From the NCBI GenBank assembly GCA_031216915.1, contig CM062295.1:179876927-179940926 (forward strand): DNA of 64,000 nucleotides. The letters run 5' to 3'. Under the pieces are notes generated by a model that searched no databases, had not been told where the DNA came from, and was given only the letters and a program-made list of their open reading frames with translations. Within the stretch, counting starts at the first letter, position 1; every line of letters begins with the position of its first letter. The stretch comes from Pictodentalium vernedei (Eukaryota; Mollusca; Scaphopoda; Dentaliida; Dentaliidae). Position numbers and translations under genes: made by a program. Shown here piece by piece: positions 54,821 to 64,000 of the stretch.

Positions 54821-56307
54821 GCGGTTGGAATAGAAGCTGACGACGGTAATGATAGCTCTAAGTCTTCCGCCTCGTCGTCCATACGCAGAGGAACTCTCGG
54901 TATACCCTGACCTGCCGTGTCGAATTTATTCCTTGCATTAATGAAAGGCAGGTTGAGAGTATTTGCGGACAAGAAGCCTGCTTTCCCTGTCCTGGAAGCA
55001 AGTTTAAAAATAGCGTCGTTCAATAATTCAAATGTTCTTGCAACATTATTGGACTGCGACGGAAACTCGGGAGCGATGTCCCTGAACCGCTCGAAAAAAT
55101 CAGAGTCCAATGACGCTATAATTCTCCTGTCCGGAAGCGCAGCAGTCTGGCCCGACGGAACAACTTGAGGAAGAAAGTGCCGGATGAAGTCTACGGCAGC
55201 TTTGTGTTGTTCCGAAAGGGATAGCTCCAATTCATCCGTATCCCTTTCACCATCCGGTCGGACCTCCCGATGTTCCCGGTCGTCCGCCCCCGATGCTTCG
55301 GCGGAGCGTACCGACCCAGCGCCGTCGGATAATTCTCGATCCGACACCGTCTCTGTCGGCTGCTGGGATGCTGCGATAAGCTGTGCTATCTGCACTAGAA
55401 TGTCCGACGTCGAGACCTGCGGAGGAGCGGTCTTTCGCTGCTTTGCCGAGGGCAGCTCCGCATCAGATGGCTCCCGCATACTTTTCCTATGCGAACGTCC
55501 TGAGTCCATCGGTCTCGAGTCCCTGGCTGCCGGATGGTGTGACCTGGTCGCCGAATAATCCTTCATCGGCGAAGCTGGCAAGATATCGGAGGTCACGCAG
55601 CCAAGGTGCGGTCGTGTGCGCCGGCGAGAAGAGGAAGCCTTAACAGTCTCTGCGGACTGCTTATACAACGGAGCGTCCCGAGCGACAGACGTATGCTCCG
55701 CTAAAGACACATTTTGTACCACAACATCTGGTCCCAGATGTTGTTGTACGAGAGAGGGGCCTCTCTCGCTCGCGGCCCGGCTGGACCTGGACGAGCTAGG
55801 AACCGGACTAAAAGGCTTCCTCCGTTCTCGTTCACTATCCGCCGTCACTGGGTGTGCATCTATTATTTTTATAGTGCTCGCATCACCCAAAATTTCCTCT
55901 TGGACCGCATCGGACGAACCCGGCTGCCGAACCATTCGGTGAATGGACGCTACACCGGGCGAGCTAGCGGACGACATTTGTCTAATCTCCATGAGCACTT
56001 TTGCCGCTAGCTCTGTATTTAATTGTGACGACGGACGCACACTTGAAGAAGATAACATGGAAACATCACCCTGTTCTGGTTCCTCTGAAATAGAAACTGA
56101 GAGAGTAGAGTGACCTTGTGGAGAAAGAGCCGGCATCGCTCTTTCTCCAGAAACAACATATCGTGACACACGTTTCCAATGTTTCTCATCCCAATGTTCA
56201 CATACAGGACAGGGATTAATGCGAGAACACTGACTACAATTTATGCAATAATCATGAAAGTCAGAGGAAGATTTCTTCCTATTACAATTTGAACAAGTTC
56301 CTTTCAT
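54821..56307 (-). pseudogene. DIRS gag N-terminal part (element 2)
   Basis: Gag-like protein starting at ATG 56307 (MKGTCSNC). The same seven-Cys-plus-Trp pattern as element 1: C-x2-C-x12-C-x2-C-x2-C-x5-C-x2-C-x2-W. A low-complexity Ser/Arg/Pro-rich linker follows, then a helical-looking region (AAVDFIRHFLPQVVPSGQ, FRDIAPEFPSQSNNVARTFE) probably belonging to the capsid-like part. The frame then runs into the hAT element at 54812 and stops there. Without the insertion it would read on in frame at 53651. No other lesion seen. Confidence 0.88.
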
Positions 56308-57194
56308 TGTGAAGGAACAACAATAAGTCCTAGTTACTCGCAAAAACCCCTGACACAAAGATACATAATAACATGATCCATTAATAAATGAAAAAACAAT
56401 TGCAAAACAAAATAATTTTGAAAAAATATTTTTTCAGAGAAGCCCAAGTTGCTGAAAAGTAACGTTGAGCCCCGATGGATCCGATGGCAAAGTGTGGTCA
56501 AAAATTTTAAAATTATATAAAATAATTAATGAGACACTTTCGGATAATATAAATGTATCTTATAATGAGATAAACTACCTCAAAGGCAAACAGCCCCCCT
56601 CAAAAAAGGCTGTTGCCAATGAAAACAAACAGTGTAAACACAGAAGAAAACATGACTCCAGGCACTGAAAAAACTGGCCCGGAATCAGTCCTCAATTACA
56701 CTCTATCTGATGCAAAACAGAGACTCCCAGGGGAGAATCTGCAGAGCATCAGATGGAAGATGCAGAACACAAACGTTATACACCCATGGGTGAAAACGTA
56801 ACTATGGGGAAAATAACAGAAAACATTCTGTAACCAAGCAACTCTCCCAGGGAAATTTTAGAAATGAAACTTCTCAAAAATATGCCAAAAGCATGGGAGA
56901 ATTGCAAGGGGGGACTTTAGAAGGTTAGGGGAGAGGAAACACTGAATAAGCAGTGCAACAATTAGCAAGAATGACAACAAGAGGCGTTTGCCTCGAAAAT
57001 AGGCAACTTAACATAATTTTAACAAAAAATTTTAAGTACAGCCCTGATTATTTTTTGCCACTTCTTTTTTCCTCTCCTCCTTCTATCCTCCTTAGAATCA
57101 CATTTTCTCCAAGAATTACGTGTCTGGCATCCTTTAAACTGAGATTTACAAGCACAAAGATCAGTGAGATGTTGACTGATGAAGGGCCAAACAG
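56308..57194 (-). other. DIRS-2 leader between ITR and gag
   Basis: About 890 bp of non-coding 5' region. Short frames (for example at 56465-56801, plus strand) have no domain. Confidence 0.6.
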
Positions 57195-57384
57195 AGAATG
57201 ATATTTGGCGCCAATTTCGGGACGACTGCGTCACTGCGCATGCGCAGTAGAGTCGTACTATGGAGGTCCTTTAGGACATGATTTCTTTTTGTTTTGGATG
57301 CAAATTTTGGGGATTGGGGGGCAAAATTTGTGTTTGGCCCTGGTTTTTGTGGAGTTAGCACCAGCTAAGTCTGGGTCATTGGTA
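57195..57384 (-). promoter_or_regulatory. DIRS-2 right ITR, probable promoter
   Basis: Terminal repeat upstream of gag, holding TGCGCATGCGCA (near 57237) next to TGCGTCAC, a CRE-like half site. This arrangement resembles the right ITR of element 1. Promoter role inferred from DIRS biology. Confidence 0.6.
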
Positions 57385-57654
57385 CAGTATAAAAATATTT
57401 AGTTATTCAATATTTTTTTTTGCAAGTGTCGTCTGCTTTTCATGTTAGGTAAAGGGTTAAAACAGAGCTTCTTTTCACTACTTTACTTCCAAGGATTCCC
57501 ACGGGGATACAAGAATGGATTAGGATCCGATTAAAAAAGAGACTGTTTTTGTAATCACAGTATTGTAATTGTAGTCTGATTCTGATGTTGATCAAGTATA
57601 GGTAATGATGCCAGCATAACAAACAGAATTACTCCTTGCAGCGCTCTTGTTTTA

Positions 57655-58268
57655 TTAACCGGCTGAGTGCTAGAAGCCAAAATTTGAGATTTATTTCGAA
57701 GTGTAGGTTCCACAAATTAAAGGCTTCATATTCTGTGGATATGCTTCATATCATCTTAGAAGTAAAATTACTTAGTATGTGTTTATTTATTTATTGGAGT
57801 TTAACGGCACTTTTGAAAGCCAGGGTCACCTCGTGTTGGACAGTTTTATGGGTTGTTGAAGCCGGAATACCCAAAGAGAACCACTGAGCAATGGAAAGCT
57901 ACTGTCAGGCTCCCCAACATACTAAATCCACACAAGCAGGGTTAGCATTGGCTGCAGACAAGTGCACCATCAACATGCAGTATGCCTTAGTACACAATGC
58001 CACCATGCCCCCAAGTGGGCAATGGGGGTGAAGTGTCTTGCCCAAGGACACAACACGGTTGCCGCAGGTGAGATTTGACTGAGGACCTCTCAGCTTGCAG
58101 CCTGCACCTCTACCTACTGAGCTACCACCCCCCATTTAGTCTGCAAGGATTTGCCTTGTTGCAATTTATGGGAGAGTGCCCATAGACACTCTCCCGGAAA
58201 TTGTAACAAGGCAAAGATATGTAAACAAATTGTGTGGACCAAAAATAATTTAGCACTCTACCAGTTAA
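57655..58268. mobile_element. MITE family D split by SINE S1
   Basis: TTAACCGGCTGAGTGCTAGA left, TTTAGCACTCTACCAGTTAA right. The inner hairpin TTGCCTTGTTGCAATTTATG / AAATTGTAACAAGGCAA lies in the right half. The SINE lies at 57781-58135. Confidence 0.8.
57781..58135 (-). mobile_element. SINE S1, full length, tail type 2
   Basis: On the minus strand: tRNA-like head GGTGGTAGCTCAGTAGGTAG with box A TAGCTCAGTAGG and a weak box B (CAGTCAAATCT); then the conserved TTGTGTCCTTGGGCAAGACA block; then a TTTATTTATTTATT-type tail at the left edge. Confidence 0.82.
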
Positions 58269-58299
58269 AGTCAATGGAAGGGTTTATCCTGACTGCAGG

Positions 58300-58500
58300 G
58301 CAAGTAGAAAGTGAAGTTTATCCAAGCGTTTATTTCTGTGTTGCCAACGTTGGATGACACTCACCTCAAGAATTGGTTATCAAGTTCTATTATATCAGAA
58401 AAAAACTTGTCTACCACAGTAAATAAGCACTGTTCCACTTCTCAGGGTTTCCACAGTGATCTTGCAGCACTCACTTCACAAAAGAGAAGTATGGACTACA
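58300..58500 (-). mobile_element. SINE S2 variant, decayed
   Basis: CACCTCAAGAATTGGTTATC and CTACCACAGTAAATAAGCAC match the variant at 45163-45370. Confidence 0.5.
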
Positions 58501-59028
58501 GGTAAGTTAGTTGGTTATGTCACCTTTGAACCTAACCAGGCATGTACAGTATGCACATGATATGGAGCTCAACACCCATTGGGAGGATGCCAATCCATCT
58601 CTCTATATTTTTCACTCAGCAGAAATCCAAGCCCCTGACAAGAAATTTGTAATTTATGGCCACCAAGGTAGCCTACCTAGGGGTTCATGAACTGCACATT
58701 AGTCTGTGGCACCCTTGAATTTCTACTGGTGAAGCAATTAAGGATACAGTTTAATGTCCACTTGCTGGATGGTTAAGTACCAATTCACTCCCTGCATACT
58801 GCAAGCCTGGGATTACTACAGTACAAAACAAGGGGAGTAATTTACAGTGAAAACACCTCTGCCATTAAAACAAAAGATACTAAATCTCAAATTTTGTGAA
58901 AAAACATAAGAAGCTCAATCAAAGTTGAACACTATATACATTTGTGAATAAAAGAACTTGGTGGTCAGTTACAAAACAACATAATGGACAATCAATAGTT
59001 GAGGAGAAGGGTGGAGAGTGCGCAGTAC
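58501..59028. other. No gene seen
   Basis: No repeat or coding signal recognised. Confidence 0.45.
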
Positions 59029-59070
59029 TAATTTAATCCAACAGCCCTACAAGGCTGTTGGATTAAATTA
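59029..59070. repeat. Perfect hairpin
   Basis: TAATTTAATCCAACAGCC pairs with GGCTGTTGGATTAAATTA around CTACAA. Confidence 0.88.
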
Positions 59071-59734
59071 TTACTGAACTACCCTGTAGATACAAAACTG
59101 ATCTGCCCAATCAGTACAGTATTATATGTAGGAATCCCATTCAGGAACTCAGGTTTTATAAGGTCAATTTAACTGATGGACCCTCAGGTTCATGTCCAGG
59201 CTGAAACTTTGCTTGCACTTCCTATGCTTGGTGACAAAATTTGAGTTATATGGGTGGAGGTCCACTCCCTACATCTGTGTTTTCATAGTAACTCGCTCTC
59301 CTTGTACTGTACACTACTTTACTAAATAAGAAAGATTGACCTTAATCTAAAGATGATAAGCAATTATACTCTCCAGAACTCCAACAGGGCCACTTGAATT
59401 TATGGAACAAGAAAAACCTGATCTGATGCTAGAAAAATGACATTTGCAGATTGCTGTGGAGGAAAAAGTTAAAAAAACAATCACACTGTGTTAGCATAAC
59501 ATCAACCTGTTAACAAGAATGACAATCAAATCTGGTTAGAAAACATTACTTTTGAGAAAATTTGCTTCAAGTCAAAGAGAGCCTAATATCAGTTATATCT
59601 GGTGTCAACAGCCAAGTTATAATGACAATATCCAGGTCAGGTCAGGTGAGGTCAGGTCAGTCAGTCAGTCAGTCAAATTATATTTATGCATACAATTATT
59701 TATTTTTAATGACAGCAGTATAAGCATTAAGTAA
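59071..59734. other. No gene; GTCAG microsatellite
   Basis: A GGTCAGGTCAGGTGAGGTCA / (GTCA)n run at about 59633-59678. Nothing else recognised. Confidence 0.5.
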
Positions 59735-59850
59735 TTTTTTACCTTCAAAGCATGGGGTTATGACCCCTCATTGGAACAAGATCACTGAGCTCATTTCCAG
59801 TAAGGGATCATAAGCTTTGTTTTTAAGCAAAAATGAAAATCAGGGGTTGA
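59735..59850. mobile_element. MITE A-like central hairpin remnant
   Basis: TTACCTTCAAAGCATGGGG, CATTGGAACAAGATCACTGA, then GGATCATAAGCTTTGTTTTT. The ends are not preserved. Confidence 0.5.
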
Positions 59851-60032
59851 AAAGACTGTTATCGCAATAACCCAACGGCACTGAAAATCACTTTGCATTA
59901 CAATAAACTGATGAATGCTATCATATTGCTGTACCACAAATTTTTTAACGAAATTTATATTTGTCCACTTAAGCAAAATTTCTGATGTGCCATTCTAGAG
60001 CATCTCATCAGTGCTCTAAAGTTTATATGATT

Positions 60033-60096
60033 GTTTAGCAATCTGAATGCAGTGACCATCCACTCGTGTATGGTCACTACATTTAGATTGCTAAAC
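60033..60096. repeat. Hairpin, 26-nt arms
   Basis: GTTTAGCAATCTGAATGCAG pairs with the stretch ending ATTTAGATTGCTAAAC; GTGACCAT / ATGGTCAC pair within. It lies just outside the hAT element. Confidence 0.85.
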
Positions 60097-60122
60097 TATT
60101 CAATAAATTATTTAATAAACAT

Positions 60123-61872
60123 TAGTGTTGGACGGTTAATCGGTTTTATAAGTCGGTTTCGGTTTTGCTTGAAAACCGAAACCGTGTAACTGGTAAATGA
60201 GTACGGTTTCGTTTTTTTCCTAAAATGTCGGGAAGAGATGTTTTCTTTATTCAGTTTGCACTAACAATGTCTGAAATGTCAAGCTTTGTCAGGAAATAAC
60301 AGTGTCGTCAACGCACGCCACATTCTGGGTGCAAAGAGGCCACTGCAGCATGTCCAGATCACTCGAGAATTATGTATGACAAGTTGTCAATCACAAATCG
60401 TTGACGTAAAAATGGGTTGTGTTTTCTGTGAGAATGACAAAACAGACAGCCAACACGCCTAAATTTCACTGATTACAGGAAATACCTTGCGCAATTGGCT
60501 TCGTTTTTGAACAGGTTTATATGACATAGTCAACCAGTTTAATTAAAATTACTTATCTACAATCTGTTGGACAGGGAATAATATCATATCAGAAAAAGGT
60601 CTTGGTATTTCATTGTCGTATTCAAAAACAACATTTGTCACGGATTGCCCCACCACGTGCATCGGATGTTGTCTGTTGCCTCCCTTGATGTGCTTATCTG
60701 GGAAGAGGTTTTACTGCAATTCAGTTTTGGGACGTTCCGACCCGAGACGATTTGTCCTGAAGGCTTCGGCCCACTAAAACGCGAAACCGCAAGTTCTTAT
60801 TCTATTTTGTTCAATATATGAAGGCCAAAACATCTTGAACCGAAACGTCCCGAGGCCGAAACGTCCCGAGGCCGAATCGTCCATATCCACGGGATAAAGC
60901 TGCGTTCCGTAATATTGCTGTCAACATGCCACGGTTGCATTCACACACAACTTACTTTAAGGGGGCCAACCAAAGGAACAAATCAGCAGTAGAAATAGAA
61001 ATTGGAATGGCAAGAGGCAAATGCAAAAAAGTTACAATATATAACAGTACACCAGTGAATTTGTGAAATCAATTCCGTTGAGCTAAAACCATTGCGTGCG
61101 CGAGGTGGGGAGGGGGGGGGGGGGAGACAATAGGTATTTGGTAAAGTGGTTCGTTTTGAAGCCCACGCAGCTACAAACAATATGACTTTCCCATTTCAGG
61201 CTGACATGAAATGATTGCTGATTATTTTACTAGGGCTGGTGGTGGCACTAGTCACCACTGTGTCTGTGTGTGGGGTGGGGGTGGGGAGGGGGTATTGAAA
61301 AGAGTGCATACATCAGTTCATTGTCAAATATGTTAGGATGGGTGTCTAGGTGACCCACTTGGCAACGCTTGTTATTATTTGCAATGCCTGGTAGGGTCAT
61401 TTTGTTAGGCTGCCCAGGGCCCACCTAGGAGTGAGCACTGAACAGAGCGCTGGGAAATTGTGAATTAGCTCTTTTCACACCCATGTGTTAATATCAATTC
61501 ATCATAGACTCTCTATGCCTGAACTTAAAGACCACAGGTGTGGGGGGGGGGGGGGGGGGCATGTGCCTAGAATTGGTGAGTGGTGATATTCTACGAACAC
61601 TGTTACATTTTATTTTCTTTTATATTATTTTGTTTTGATAATGCCTGCCATTTATACACTTAGCACAAATGCTAGTCAGTGCCAATTAAATCATCATTGA
61701 AAATATGACAGTATGGGCATTATATCGACACTACTTAGTTTCTGTTGGTTTCTGTTGGAAACTGCAGATGTCTTACTATAAAAAACCGAAAACCGACCTA
61801 TAAACCGAGTTTTTTTTAAATAACCGAACCGAAACCGAACCGAAACAAGAAAAATAAAACCGCACAACTCTA
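60123..61872. mobile_element. hAT non-autonomous element
   Basis: Exact 8-bp target duplication ATAAACAT (60115-60122 and 61873-61880). Inverted ends TAGTGTTGGACGGTT and (complement) TAGAGTTGTGCGGTT, each followed by repeats of CGGTTTCGGTT. G runs at about 61107-61122 and 61540-61558. No transposase domain, so it needs an enzyme in trans. Confidence 0.9.
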
Positions 61873-61891
61873 ATAAACATGTCTTCACAAT

Positions 61892-62214
61892 TGATCTATT
61901 TATTGGTGTTTAAGGTCACATATTTATGCACAATGGCTAATCATGACCGTGACAGTTTTACGGGTGGAGGAAGCCACAGTACCTGGAGAGAACCACCGAG
62001 CAACTGTCAGCTCCCCAACATACTAACTCCACACAAGCAGGGTTAGCATTGGTTGAAGACAAGTGCACCATCAACGTGCGGTACGCATTAGTACACAATG
62101 GAGATGAAGTGTCTTGCCCAAGGACACAACATGGTTGCCGCAGGTGAGATTCGAACCGAGGACCTCTCGGCTTGCAGTCTGCACCTCTACCTACTGAGCC
62201 ACCACGCTCCCTCA
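61892..62214 (-). mobile_element. SINE S1, best tRNA head, tail type 1
   Basis: On the minus strand: GGTGGCTCAGTAGGTAGAGG (box A) and GGTTCGAATCT (box B, intact); then TGTTGTGTCCTTGGGCAAGA; then the body; then the tail GATTAGCCATTGTGCATAAA and ACACCAATAAAT shared with SINE S2. Pol III promoter boxes are complete, so it could be transcribed. Confidence 0.85.
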
Positions 62215-62627
62215 CAAATTGATAACTTAGTTGTTGGTTGCTGATATGATCTGACATTCAGTGTGTTCTGAGGAGTATTTTCATGTGCTAAGATGAATTT
62301 AGTTTTGCTGCAGTATCACCTATCAGTTTGTGTTACCATATTTCAATAACATGCTAACACAGGGGATACCTGAAATATTTGAATTTTATACCCTTGGAAA
62401 ATGTTTACTTATTCGAGAAATTGCCATGCAAGTTGTCTTCTAGACATGTTAGGTAAAGGTTTAAAGGTTTATGCTGCCCACTCAAGTGCTTTTTGCATCA
62501 CATGATGACTATTGGTCCATTAATATTATTGATATAGTACCAGTTCCTACAAAGACAAGCACAGCAGCAGTAAAAAGACAGTGCAGAATCCTTCCATGAG
62601 TATGACATGGTAGCAGAGCACTAAGTA
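62215..62627. other. No gene; solitary MITE end
   Basis: ATGTTAGGTAAAGGTTTAA at about 62446-62463 matches a MITE A right end. Nothing else recognised. Confidence 0.45.
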
Positions 62628-62874
62628 TTAACTGAATGAGTGCTTTAGGCCACTATCATGGTTCTCTTGAAATGTGCTGAAAGCCAATTTAGCAGCTTTA
62701 CACTGCATACACAGATTTTTTGTAAATTGTAACAAAACAATTATCTATGAACAAAATCTTGCTGTACTAAGGCTTCAAATGCTGGTAGCATGGAATCTTT
62801 GAAAAAAAATACATGTCGTTACAAATCACCTTTGTAAAATAATTTAGCACTCTTCCGTGGTAGCAGAGCGTTAA
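62628..62874. mobile_element. MITE family D, diverged
   Basis: TTAACTGAATGAGTGCTTTA left; AATTTAGCACTCTTCC near the right. A GGTAGCAGAGC motif lies both just outside the left end and before the closing TTAA, so the right border is uncertain. Confidence 0.6.
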
Positions 62875-63042
62875 CCGTTCAAGGCCTAATTCAGACTGTG
62901 ACCAATTTTAACACCATATCACCACCATGGTTCATCATATAATTATAAGAAAGGCAATGATGAAATCACTCTGGAAGCATTTTCTAGTCAAGTCTGATCT
63001 GGCGCAACTTTGTCAAAAATTGTCCAGGTCCTTTAGGGTTAA
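62871..63042. mobile_element. MITE family E, short
   Basis: TTAACCGTTCAAGGCCTAAT left, CCAGGTCCTTTAGGGTTAA right, TTAA both sides; the inner hairpin is reduced. Confidence 0.7.
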
Positions 63043-63893
63043 CTTTTCAGAACTTTTTCTCACAAAGTACGGACATAAAAAAAATTGTCTATGAGCAAAG
63101 TACAGTTTTAAAACTTAAATTATAAGAATGGATATAAATTATCTATTGTTTTATTGGGAGTATGAATGTGGAATGGAAATGGTAAGTTTTGTATGAAGTG
63201 CTATGTACTTCATACAACTTAATATGCCCAATTCCTATGTGAAGCTCTATTGCAACATAAAGACTGTCTATGAGAGTCCTTTTGAAGCCTTCACACACAG
63301 AGACAATGGAAAATGTTGATTTTGAATTATGACTGTTGAAAAATTTCAGCTGTGAACCAGATTGAAAAATTTGAACATGACAGTTTTGAAGTTATGTTAC
63401 AAATTACGTAAGGTGAATTAATAAATTATCTTCCAGATTTGATTGTTACAATGAAGAGAAATGGAAATTAACATTTTATTTAGGTTGCATGCTGGAATTG
63501 AAAAAAAATCTAACATTGTCCAAATAAACATAAAAGAATATAAAAAGATATGTACAATAGTCTTGTAGACTCTGTCAAGGGAACATTCAAGAAATTTTTT
63601 TCTCGAGATGGAGAAGGAAGACAGTCCATTGTTACCCTTAAAGAAGATAGACAAAGAAGTTAGAATATTAGACATACAACATATATATATATATATGATT
63701 GTTAGACATACAACATATAACTTCACAGTCAAAATAAGTGGTTGATCGTTTCTGAATGAGCTGACTTGATTCACCAAGTGCCATACACAAGCACTGTCAT
63801 TCAAATAGCATGTTTTCCAATACTGTTTTCAGAATATGACCCAATTCTTAAAGGACTGGAGATTTTTCAAACATTTTTGCCACACTGTGAGAT
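63043..63893. other. No gene; block repeated near 32800
   Basis: About 63440-63690 resembles 32790-33010. A small hairpin ATGAAGTGCTATGTACTTCAT lies near 63197, and a (TA)n run near 63682-63697. A 128-codon minus frame here has no recognised motif. Confidence 0.45.
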
Positions 63894-64000
63894 TTAACCC
63901 TTAAGGGAGATTTTGACATATTTTTGCTACAGTTTGATAGTCTACATCCTATGGGTTTGTTGCTGTTTTTTGACAAGTCTTATAGTTAGAAAGAAGGCAG
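63894..64000. mobile_element. MITE family E, cut by window end
   Basis: TTAACCCTTAAGGGAGATTT start, TTTTTGCTACAGTTTGATAG and TTTGACAAGTCTTATAG as in other E copies; the rest lies outside the window. Confidence 0.65.

Larger units (their letters stand above)
49110..57399 (-). mobile_element. DIRS-type retrotransposon, element 2
   Basis: Second, younger DIRS element, same orientation as element 1. Order on the minus strand: right ITR, gag, RT/RNase H/MT-like, recombinase, internal complementary region, left ITR. The two 190-bp ITRs differ at only about 2 positions. RT and recombinase frames are open; gag is interrupted only by an hAT insertion. The left terminus is GTT; the internal complementary region has AAC at its joint, while the right flank shows ATT. 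RT is about half identical to element 1 by eye, so it is a different family. Confidence 0.93.
48924..57460. mobile_element. MITE family A split by DIRS element 2
   Basis: Left part 48924-49109 (TTAACCCTTTACCCAACG through the complete central hairpin to AAAAAATGAAAAA); right part 57400-57460 (TAGTTATTCAATATTTTT to TTAGGTAAAGGGTTAA). The halves fit the intact copy at 28656-28905. Confidence 0.9.
48572..57510 (-). mobile_element. SINE S2 carrying two nested insertions
   Basis: The pieces are 48572-48593 (TTTATTTACTTATAGGTGTT), 48784-48923 (GTCACATATATTTCTGCACA to GGGTCCTATTTTACCA) and 57461-57510 (AACAGAGCTTC, GGATTCCCACGGGGATAC). Joined in order they follow the S2 consensus. MITE B occupies the first gap and MITE A, with its own contents, the second. 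Confidence 0.85.

Noticed and set aside
55184-56010. Plus-strand frames in element 2 gag (55184-55558, 55616-55942)
   Set aside because: Antisense shadows of the low-complexity gag linker.
49110-57399. Classifying element 2 as Ngaro instead of DIRS
   Set aside because: Ngaro elements have split direct repeats; here the ends are inverted and an internal complementary region is present.
62136-62214. Functional tRNA gene on the minus strand
   Set aside because: Boxes A and B are present, but the cloverleaf runs straight into a SINE body; it is a tRNA-derived SINE head.

Overview
The window reads as eukaryotic, AT-rich, repeat-packed intergenic or intronic DNA. The mix points to a marine invertebrate, probably a lophotrochozoan such as a mollusc or brachiopod: DIRS-type tyrosine-recombinase retrotransposons, Pearl-like non-autonomous Helitrons with tandem-repeat cores, tRNA-derived SINEs, many TTAA-flanked fold-back MITEs, hAT derivatives and one dead Tc1/mariner. 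This placement is inference from repeat style. I found no convincing host protein-coding gene, rRNA, functional tRNA or CRISPR array.

Layout. 1-3087: AT-rich DNA with two fold-backs. 3088-7477: a Pearl-like Helitron with a second one (3628-6619) nested in it; the inner core is a higher-order satellite. 8068-14540: DIRS element 1 on the minus strand, with 225-bp inverted terminal repeats, an internal complementary region, and gag, RT/RNase H and tyrosine recombinase reading frames broken by a few lesions. 14541-35284: MITE families A-G, SINEs S1 and S2, a Tc1 fossil (17250-18767), a Pearl-like element (29298-30464) and several long hairpins. 35285-39566: two MITE-C copies, each apparently interrupted by a tandem-repeat element, the second holding yet another element. 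39567-48314: more MITEs, SINEs and short Pearl-like elements, including a MITE inside a MITE. 48572-57510: a four-level nest, hAT in DIRS element 2 in MITE A in SINE S2, with a separate MITE B in the same SINE. 57655-64000: MITE D with a nested SINE, an hAT with a clean 8-bp target duplication (60123-61872), and further MITEs.

How the parts work together. The two DIRS elements supply gag, RT/RNase H and a tyrosine recombinase. Their ITRs carry promoter-like NRF1/CRE motifs and their internal complementary regions record both termini, as expected for a circular intermediate integrated by recombinase without target duplication. In both elements gag and recombinase share one reading frame, separated by the gag TGA and a long open stretch, while RT/RNase H lies in the +1 frame within that stretch. 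The MITEs have TTAA ends and empty-site evidence for TTAA duplication, suggesting piggyBac-type mobilisation. Two SINE families share a 3' tail, suggesting a common LINE partner. All letter names (A-G, P, R, S1, S2, H) are local labels, not database names. Coordinates and mismatch counts were read by eye.
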